Assembly: GCA_049509675.1 (NCBI GenBank)
Contig: JBEKZQ010000108.1
Location: forward strand, 1 to 20,157
DNA from: JBEKZQ01 sp049509675
GTDB lineage: Bacteria; Planctomycetota; Planctomycetia; Pirellulales; Thermoguttaceae
Direction: 5' to 3'
Length of the DNA stretch: 20,157 bases
A program made the translations under genes and the position numbers. Each line of letters opens with the position of its first letter. Positions within the stretch are counted from its first letter, which is position 1. The notes beneath the pieces were generated by a model that searched no databases, had not been told where the DNA came from, and saw only the letters and a program-made list of their open reading frames with translations. Of this stretch, positions 14,936 to 20,157 are shown piece by piece.

Positions 14936-15515
14936 GCCCCAATTCCAGCCTATCGCTCTGGGAGAGGGTTTTTTCCAGCACCATCTCGAGGTAGCTGCGA
15001 TGCTCGCTGCCGGAAAGGCCCAGGGCCTGGGCCAACGAGAGGATCGCAGCTTGTGCCGGCGCAAGGGCCTGCTCGTCGGCCAGCAATTCGAGTTCCACAA
15101 AAGTGCCCACATCCCGGACCTCGTCCAGCGAGGCCTCAATCTGCCGTTGGCGCCAGTCGATCGTCGCCTTGCGTCTGGATTTGCACACCTCGGCCAGCGG
15201 GTGGAATCCCAGGGCTTGGAGCAGTTCGGTCCAGGCCGGGATGGCCTCGGCCGGCGCGCCGAGCGGGAGTTCCAGTTCATGGCGGGTCTTGGTGCGCGTG
15301 TCGACCTTGGGGCCCTTATAGGTGATGTAGTTCGCCTCGCCGCGACGCCGCAGCCGCAGCGCCTCGTCGGTAGCGGCGAAATCGCGGGCGGGATGAGCGA
15401 AATACCAGTCGCATTCCGCCACCGGCCCAGCCACCGTCACTCCCCATTGCGCCAGTTGGAGTTCCAGGGCCGCCATGTCCGCAACCGGGAATTTCAACTC
15501 GACTTCGTAATGCAT
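14910..15515 (-). CDS. CYTH-domain protein (class IV adenylate cyclase/triphosphatase type)
   Basis: A 201-residue protein that opens with MHYEVELKFP, the ExExK signature (Glu4, Glu6, Lys8) that binds the triphosphate and metal in CYTH tunnel enzymes. Later tunnel residues are visible in LRLRRRG, YITYKGP, RHELEL, SRRKATIDW and FVELELLA. Members either make cyclic AMP (CyaB) or hydrolyse inorganic or thiamine triphosphate; sequence alone does not decide. ATG 15515 is chosen over one ten codons upstream (15545), because the ExExK motif starts here and a GCGAGGG site lies about seven bases before it. The last eight or so codons (GRDREGTHY) and the TGA come from the repeat at 14895-14935, so the original C-terminus was probably replaced. 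Confidence 0.88.
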   Translation of the reverse strand: MHYEVELKFPVADMAALELQLAQWGVTVAGPVAECDWYFAHPARDFAATDEALRLRRRGEANYITYKGPKVDTRTKTRHELELPLGAPAEAIPAWTELLQALGFHPLAEVCKSRRKATIDWRQRQIEASLDEVRDVGTFVELELLADEQALAPAQAAILSLAQALGLSGSEHRSYLEMVLEKTLSQSDRLELGRDREGTHY

Positions 15516-15599
15516 GGCCAGGCCCTCGCCTCGGGATCGATCCATCCAATCTATCGCCGGGAGGATGGCACGGCTAGCCCGGATTATTCATAAACCGTA

Positions 15600-15734
15600 G
15601 GGTGGCGTCGAGCAAACCGTTGTTCTCCCTGGGTCTTCGGTCGCTTGCCGCCCGACTCTCGACTCTAGACCCTCGACTCTCGACTCTAGGTCGGTTTGCG
15701 AGACCCAGCATAGGTTTGCGCGACCTCGCCACCC
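15600..15734. repeat. Long nested hairpin element
   Basis: Three helices stack: GGGTGGCG (15600-15607) with CGCCACCC (15727-15734); GCAAACC (15612-15618) with GGTTTGC (15713-15719); CTGGGTCT (15629-15636) with AGACCCAG (15701-15708). The tip contains an exact 16-bp direct repeat, CGACTCTCGACTCTAG, at 15653-15668 and 15674-15689. A second CGGTTTGC at 15692-15699 could pair alternatively with 15612-15619. The element is non-coding and lies upstream of the CYTH gene. Confidence 0.75.
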
Positions 15735-15861
15735 AATAACGGAGCATCATTATGATCTCGCTTCCGCATGATCATCAGAATAGCGAGGATTGGAACTCCC
15801 ACTTGCGGGAGGGCAAGCATGCGGCCATAATCCCGTAAGTGGAAATCACGATACAGGGTAA

Positions 15862-15868
15862 GTTAGGC
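15862..15868 (+). other. Integron-type core site (GTTAGGC) before the small gene
   Basis: GTTAGGC matches the GTTRRRY core at the end of attC sites, where cassettes join. It lies 44 bp before the small membrane-protein gene. Seven bases can occur by chance; the attC-like sequence after the gene gives it weight. The rest of an upstream attC is not clear. Confidence 0.3.
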
Positions 15869-15911
15869 GGCGGTGGTTTCAATCTGTTCCTCTACGGATC
15901 CGAGGTGTTTC

Positions 15912-16172
15912 ATGGGTCGCACGTTGCTTTGTTCGCTCGCTGGTGCTGGGGCCGGATTCTTTGTTGGTTTTGTCGTCGTACACATAGCGGCTGGCGCACA
16001 ACAAGGGGGCGACACGGGACCTGTCAGCATGTTTGTGGGTGTTTTCCTCGCCGGTGCCGGAGCCATCGCCGGAGCCATCATTGGTGGCGTGGCAGATTTG
16101 CGGGAGTTCTTCAGGACGAAGGACCAAGTTCCGAGAGAAGCACAGGATCGGGACAAATCAAAGGGGACGTAG
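15912..16172 (+). CDS. Small two-helix membrane protein
   Basis: An 86-residue protein with two hydrophobic segments, about residues 5-28 (LLCSLAGAGAGFFVGFVVV) and 38-62 (SMFVGVFLAGAGAIAGAIIG), both rich in Gly/Ala packing motifs. A charged cytoplasmic-type tail (REFFRTKDQVPREAQDRDKS) follows. I recognise no family. ATG 15912 is preferred over earlier in-frame starts because GAGGTG lies just before it and the protein then opens directly into the first helix. It is flanked by an integron-like core site and an attC-like sequence that begins 2 bp after the stop, the layout of a single gene cassette. Confidence 0.65.
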   Translation: MGRTLLCSLAGAGAGFFVGFVVVHIAAGAQQGGDTGPVSMFVGVFLAGAGAIAGAIIGGVADLREFFRTKDQVPREAQDRDKSKGT

Positions 16173-16174
16173 TG

Positions 16175-16225
16175 GCCTGACAAAACGCTGCACCCGACAC
16201 CGCCGCCGTTCGGTCAACTCGTGAT
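16175..16225 (+). other. Truncated attC-like recombination site
   Basis: GCCTGACAAAACGCTGCACCCGAC, read as GCCTGAC (R''-like, one base off RYYYAAC) plus CGCTGCACCCGAC (L''-like), is followed by a GC-rich loop and GTTCGGTCAACTCG, which partly pairs with it. The order resembles attC sites such as that of aadA cassettes. The final GTTRRRY core expected nearby is absent, so the site looks decayed or cut. Confidence 0.4.
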
Positions 16226-16386
16226 ATGGATTGGGGGTCCGAGCACTTGCTTTGCCGATCGCGGGGAATTAAAGTAACTGCCAGTACTTGTATCGCATGT
16301 TGCGGCGAGGGCCGAACCCGCTTCGATGATCGAAACATGGTGCATCCCTTTAGAAGAAACATGACTCGAAACTGAGGAGAACTGTC

Positions 16387-17772
16387 ATGATAGAACAGAA
16401 GAAAAGCGTGAAGAAGACAACCACGACCCGGCGTCAGTTTGTGGTGGGTGCTACGGCCGCCGCCTTTATGATCGTGCCCCGGCATGTACTGGGAGGCAAG
16501 GCTGGGTCTGCGCCCAGCGAGAAGCTCAACCTGGGCTCGATCGGCGTGGGCGGCATGCAGGGCGCCAACGACGTCGGCTCCGTCAGCAGCGAGAATATCT
16601 ATGCCCTGTGCGACGTGGACCAGACCCAGCTCAACAAGACCGCCGCGCGATACCCCAAGGCCAAGCGATACAGGGACTTTCGCGAGATGCTGGACAAGGA
16701 GCGCAAGAATCTCGATGGAGTGACGGTCACCATACCCGATTTCATGCACGCCACGGCGTCCTTGTGGGCGATGGAGCGGGGCATCGGCGTCCACTGTCAG
16801 AAGCCGCTTACCGCGACGATCTGGGAAGCCCGGCTGCTGGCCAACGCGGCGCGGAAGTACAAAGTGGCCACCCAGATGGGCAACCAGGGATACTCCTCGG
16901 TGGCGACGCGCATCGCTTGCGAATATATATGGAACGACGAAATTGGGGACATCACCGAGGTGCATTCCTGGAACGGCGGCGGATTCTCGCGCGGCATCGT
17001 GCAATGGCCGCCCCCGGAGCCGGTTCCCGCCACGCTTGACTGGAACCTCTGGCAGGGACGGTCCCAGGAACACACCTACAGCTCAAAGATCCATCCGGTC
17101 AACTGGCGCGGGTTCCTGGATTACGGCACCATGATGATCGGCGATTGGGGAATCCACCAGCTCGGGCCGGCCAACTGGGCGCTGGGTCTGGGCGAGACCT
17201 GCCCGACAAGTGTGGAATGTATCGCAGTGGCGGGAGTCAACACGGTCACGTATCCGAATTACGCCTGCAAGATCGAGTTCCCGGAGCGCTCGAGCAAGTA
17301 CATCAAGTCAGGCAAAATGCCGCCCGTGGCCGTCTACTGGTATGAAGGCAGCATGGCCAGGATGTTCAAACCGCCGCAAGGCCTCACGCAAGAGGACATC
17401 CGGGGCGTCAACGAGGTATTCGTGGGCACGAAGGGCTATCTGGGCACCAGCGACCGGGGCGAGAGCTACACCCTGCTTCCACGTTCCAGGCAGGTGGGGC
17501 ACCCGCGGCCCCCACAGATATTGAAGCGTTCGCCCGGACACTTCCAGGACTGGATTCGAGCCTGCAAAGGCGGTGAGCCCGCGTGTTCCAATTTCACCAT
17601 CGCCGGCCCCTACACCGAATGGATGCTGTTGGGCGCGATAAGCTGGCGATTCCCCAATGAGAAGCTGTTGTGGGATGGCAAGAACCTGCGATTCACCAAC
17701 AACGAGAAGGCCAGTGAGTTCATCAAGCCCAACTTTCGCAAGGGCTGGGAGCTTCAGAACATCACTGTTTGA
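16387..17772 (+). CDS. Tat-exported Gfo/Idh/MocA-family oxidoreductase, second copy
   Basis: A 461-residue protein. The N-terminus has a twin-arginine signal (TTTTRRQFVVGATAAAFMIV). The nucleotide-binding region follows (LGSIGVGGMQGANDV, IYALCDVDQTQ). The usual EKP motif is CQKPLTA here, with Gln for Glu but the cofactor-binding Lys-Pro kept. The substrate domain includes MIGDWGIHQLGPANWAL, where the GIH histidine matches the catalytic histidine of many family members. It should oxidise, reduce or rearrange a sugar-like compound outside the cytoplasm; the substrate is unknown. GAGGAGA lies six bases before ATG 16387. It is a distant paralogue of the gene at 5477-6805 and stands alone between a cassette-like gene and recombinase debris. 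Confidence 0.93.
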   Translation: MIEQKKSVKKTTTTRRQFVVGATAAAFMIVPRHVLGGKAGSAPSEKLNLGSIGVGGMQGANDVGSVSSENIYALCDVDQTQLNKTAARYPKAKRYRDFREMLDKERKNLDGVTVTIPDFMHATASLWAMERGIGVHCQKPLTATIWEARLLANAARKYKVATQMGNQGYSSVATRIACEYIWNDEIGDITEVHSWNGGGFSRGIVQWPPPEPVPATLDWNLWQGRSQEHTYSSKIHPVNWRGFLDYGTMMIGDWGIHQLGPANWALGLGETCPTSVECIAVAGVNTVTYPNYACKIEFPERSSKYIKSGKMPPVAVYWYEGSMARMFKPPQGLTQEDIRGVNEVFVGTKGYLGTSDRGESYTLLPRSRQVGHPRPPQILKRSPGHFQDWIRACKGGEPACSNFTIAGPYTEWMLLGAISWRFPNEKLLWDGKNLRFTNNEKASEFIKPNFRKGWELQNITV

Positions 17773-17833
17773 CGCGCGAGTGCATCCAATCGCACGAGAC
17801 AACATCATGAACTACAGGACGATGACAGGTTAG

Positions 17834-18863
17834 GACCTGTCGCGGTTCTGCTCGTTCGCCGACGAAGGCATCATCGTCGTTGAGGACGCTCACGAGGCCA
17901 TTATCCCGCTCCATATCTTCGAGGAGGTCGCACGTATTTTGGCCGGACGCCGAAGGCACCACCAACCGCGGACCCAATATCTGCTGAGCCAGATGGTCTC
18001 CTGCTTTCATTGCGGGCAGAACATGACCGGGGTTTATCGCCAAGTGGGAAGCAACAGCCCTCGGAAGGAACGGTATTACCTCTGCGATCGAAGCAAGCAC
18101 ACCAAGCGCCGCATTGAAAAGTGCCCGCACCCCTCGGTACGCATCGAAAAGATCGAGGCGTTCGTGCTGGAGGCCATCCGTAAGCACCTGCTGGAGAAGG
18201 GTGTCGAAGAGCGCATCCGCCCAAGCCATCATTCGGGCGCGATCGCGGAATGCGTCCCACACGTCGCAGGACGAGAAACGCCTGCGGGAGATTCAACGGC
18301 GGATCGAACGTGGCACCGAGAATCTGGCCCTGGCCGGCAAGCAGGACTTCGCCGCTATCGCGAAGCTGCTGACGAAGTGGCGGGAGGAGGAGGCCGAGAT
18401 CATGGAACGGGTTGATCGCCGGCGAGACGCATTGGAACCACTCCCCGAGGCACTGGAAATCATTCGCCAGTTCGGGTTCGTGAAGGGAAAACTCCTGGCA
18501 GCCGACCGGATCAAGCTGCAATACGCCCTCCGGCAGACGGTCGCTTCGATTCGCATCGGCACCCGAATGGCGACGATGGGCAACGTGACCTATCGGGAGC
18601 AGTTCGGGGAGTTGCGATTTCACGAAGCGCTGTTGGGCGACAAGGTCGTGCCCATCCCCGACGAGGTCATCGGCCAACGGAAGATTTGGCGGGAGATTGG
18701 CGAACTCGTTCGGCAGGCCGATTCGCCCCTTCATTTGAAGGACTTCTGCCGGCACATCGGGACGAAGGACATGTCGCGTGCAGCGCACCACGTCCGCAAG
18801 GCAGAGAAAGCAGGGCTGATGCGGAAACTTCCAGGGTATGGCGGGTGGGTGGCGATGAAGTAG
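17834..18863 (+). pseudogene. Large serine recombinase remnant, 5' truncated and frameshifted
   Basis: After a stop at 17831 the frame reads EGIIVVEDAHEAIIPLHIFEEV, typical of the end of the 'Recombinase' domain. Then comes the zinc ribbon: LLSQMVSCFHCGQNMTGV, YYLCDRSKHTKRR, EKCPHPS, with four cysteines. At about 18212-18221 the frame shifts by +1 and continues as IIRARSRNASHTSQDEKRLREIQ, a coiled coil, ending in a possible winged-helix tail (SPLHLKDFCRHIGTKDMSRA) at TAG/18863. The N-terminal catalytic resolvase domain with its serine is missing. Joined, this is the C-terminal half of a site-specific integrase or transposase; it cannot act on its own. Its presence marks an old insertion in this region. 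Confidence 0.8.
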
Positions 18864-18894
18864 GAGGTCGGCCCAACGGTCGGTCTGTCAGCGA

Positions 18895-19899
18895 TTAGAT
18901 GACGATGGCCTCATATTCAATCGGCAGCGAGAATCGTTTTTTCAGACGACAAAGATACTCCTTCCCATCTTCGTCGAGCGGGCTCTCTCCCACGACTATG
19001 AATCGAGTTGGTTCCTGCGATCCTGGCCAGAATGCGTATTCCAAGAGCTGGCCAATCGCTTCGCGCAGGCACGCCCTTGGGGTTAGCGCTGTCTTAATCT
19101 CGTAGAACCAATATTCGTTCTTCGTCTTGACCACGATGTCGATCTTTGTGCCCACCCCGCTCGGCTGCTCTGCGCGGACATTGTCCTTGCCGTATTGCGA
19201 TGCCAGAAGTCGATAGAGAGCCTCCTGAAGCAGATTGTGGCGAAGGTCAAGATCAAGCTCCTTCTGGGCGAGGGTGGCTTTTGCGGCTTTCGCTTTCTTC
19301 GACAATCCTGGCTTGAAGTCGAATCCCGTCTTGGGAAGTGGTACGGCCGAAGTTGTCCCGCCGCTTTCGACGTATCGATACAACGGCAGCAGCCGATCAA
19401 AATCACTCAGGATCATCTCGTAGTCAATCGTCTTTGAAGACTGTCGGTTCCCCAGGAACACGAACACGCCCTCCGTAACGAGCGCCGAGGAAATCGGCCC
19501 GGGCGATTGGTCCACACTACGCTGGGGATTATAGTACCACATACGCATATCGCTGAACTCGCCGGCGTTCATCTCCATGAAGTCATTGAAGAACTTGACC
19601 TTCGGAACAAGGACATCAATCGACTTCAGCGTCTGGCTAAGCTCAAACGAAAATGCGATACCGTGCCTTAGGCTATCGCTTGTACCATCGTCCGCATGCC
19701 CGATATTGAACTGCAATTCCGTTCGCCCCCCATGATGGAAGGCCCAGTTCTCAAATGTCGTCTGGGTGCTGAATATCTTATCGCCTGGCCGGCGGCTCAG
19801 CTTCTTCAGCTGCGTGCGTAAGTCCTGGAGCTTGCCGATCGGATGTGGCGGTGTCAGCTCGTTGAGCTTGGCTGCGATGTTGGGAATATCAAGGGCCAT
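18895..19899 (-). CDS. PD-(D/E)XK nuclease-like protein, possible restriction or defence enzyme
   Basis: A 334-residue cytoplasmic protein. The C-terminal third has the nuclease core: Asp254 in GTKIDIVV, Glu267 and Lys269 in YEIK, then a helix with Gln284 and Tyr288 (GQLLEY), the QxxxY motif seen in RecB-type nucleases. A glutamate in LQEALYRLL on the preceding helix completes the site. The first 200 residues (FENWAFHHGGRTELQFNIG, FFNDFMEMNAGEFSDMRMWY, APISSALV-like VTEGVFVFLGN) form a separate domain I do not recognise; it could read a DNA mark. Standalone genes of this build are often modification-dependent restriction or anti-phage enzymes, but here that is inference. A GGGAGA site precedes ATG 19899. 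It lies next to recombinase debris on the opposite strand. Confidence 0.8.
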   Translation of the reverse strand: MALDIPNIAAKLNELTPPHPIGKLQDLRTQLKKLSRRPGDKIFSTQTTFENWAFHHGGRTELQFNIGHADDGTSDSLRHGIAFSFELSQTLKSIDVLVPKVKFFNDFMEMNAGEFSDMRMWYYNPQRSVDQSPGPISSALVTEGVFVFLGNRQSSKTIDYEMILSDFDRLLPLYRYVESGGTTSAVPLPKTGFDFKPGLSKKAKAAKATLAQKELDLDLRHNLLQEALYRLLASQYGKDNVRAEQPSGVGTKIDIVVKTKNEYWFYEIKTALTPRACLREAIGQLLEYAFWPGSQEPTRFIVVGESPLDEDGKEYLCRLKKRFSLPIEYEAIVI

Positions 19900-20093
19900 A
19901 GGGGGAATCTCCCGTTGAGCGACGTCGATGGGGCTGGAGATGAGCCGTCAACCGGATTCGCCGACTCGTCCGCCAACTCAGTAGCATATTCCTGTCCGCA
20001 ATGAGACACAAGCAGGGCGCGTTCCCCTGGACCGTCATTTCCGGACTTGAAATCACTATAGGGAGCGCCTGCGCAGGGCAACCTGAGTTTACG

Positions 20094-20157
20094 GGTGCCA
20101 CGATTGGCTTGTCCAACCGTGTTTCCAGCACTGCTGGGCAAGCCAGCAGTGGCACCC
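20094..20157 (+). repeat. Branched dispersed repeat, copy 3 (at window end)
   Basis: GGGTGCCAC at the left and GTGGCACCC at the right form an outer stem around two hairpins: one ATTGGCTTGTCCAAC-like (one mismatch) and one perfect, CACTGCTGG/CCAGCAGTG with loop GCAAG-like. The inner sequence matches copies 1 and 2, but the right arm differs, so the elements recombine or vary by arm. The flanking CAACCTGAGTTTAC also resembles the sequence flanking that part of copy 2. Confidence 0.8.

Noticed and set aside
17939..18415. Separate small zinc-ribbon gene
   Set aside because: Its beginning continues an upstream recombinase domain and its end diverges after a frameshift, so it is part of a broken recombinase gene.

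Overview
The window looks like a piece of a high-GC planctomycete chromosome (Planctomycetota, probably the Pirellulales side). The reasons are an HzsA-like cytochrome fused to a discoidin domain, Tat-exported Gfo/Idh/MocA oxidoreductases, a TIGR03067-type secreted protein, a long TDAGL-type leucine-rich-repeat protein, and many dispersed structured repeats. All assignments come from reading the sequence and remembered family motifs; no search was run.

Layout. 1-244: end of a branched dispersed repeat and a candidate promoter. 245-3814 (+): secreted discoidin/HzsA-like dihaem protein, then a HAD phosphatase. 3892-3953: a three-arm repeat. 4061-4853: a secreted beta-helix protein broken by a large internal deletion. 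4854-5476: no gene, only repeat fragments. 5477-6805 (-): Tat-exported oxidoreductase. 7142-8748 (-): LRR protein followed by a STAS-domain protein, probably one transcript. 8990-10009 (-): TIGR03067-like exported protein. 10124-10261: full copy of the branched repeat. 10436-12301 (+): exported protein whose frame is interrupted by one TGA. 12505-13500 (-): sugar phosphate isomerase/epimerase. 13687-14736 (+): exported planctomycete protein. 14910-15515 (-): CYTH-domain protein whose stop codon lies in a repeat. 15600-15734: a long hairpin element. 15862-16225: a small membrane-protein gene between integron-like sites. 16387-17772 (+): second Tat-exported oxidoreductase. 17834-18863 (+): remnant of a large serine recombinase. 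18895-19899 (-): PD-(D/E)XK nuclease-like protein. 20094-20157: a third copy of the branched repeat, cut by the window end.

How the genes fit together. The two oxidoreductases, the isomerase/epimerase, the HAD phosphatase and the broken beta-helix protein suit breakdown and conversion of unusual sugars, partly outside the cytoplasm. There is no single large operon. Most genes stand alone, separated by structured repeats, which implies much past rearrangement. The right end (15.6-19.9 kb) has accessory character: a cassette-like gene, recombinase debris and a possible restriction or defence nuclease.

The most interesting signal is at 12146-12180. An in-frame TGA is followed by 50 more sense codons and, 21 nt downstream, by a perfect 8-bp hairpin with a UGG loop, matching the general geometry of a bacterial SECIS element. 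It may be an undescribed selenoprotein. A point nonsense mutation or a sequencing error remains possible.
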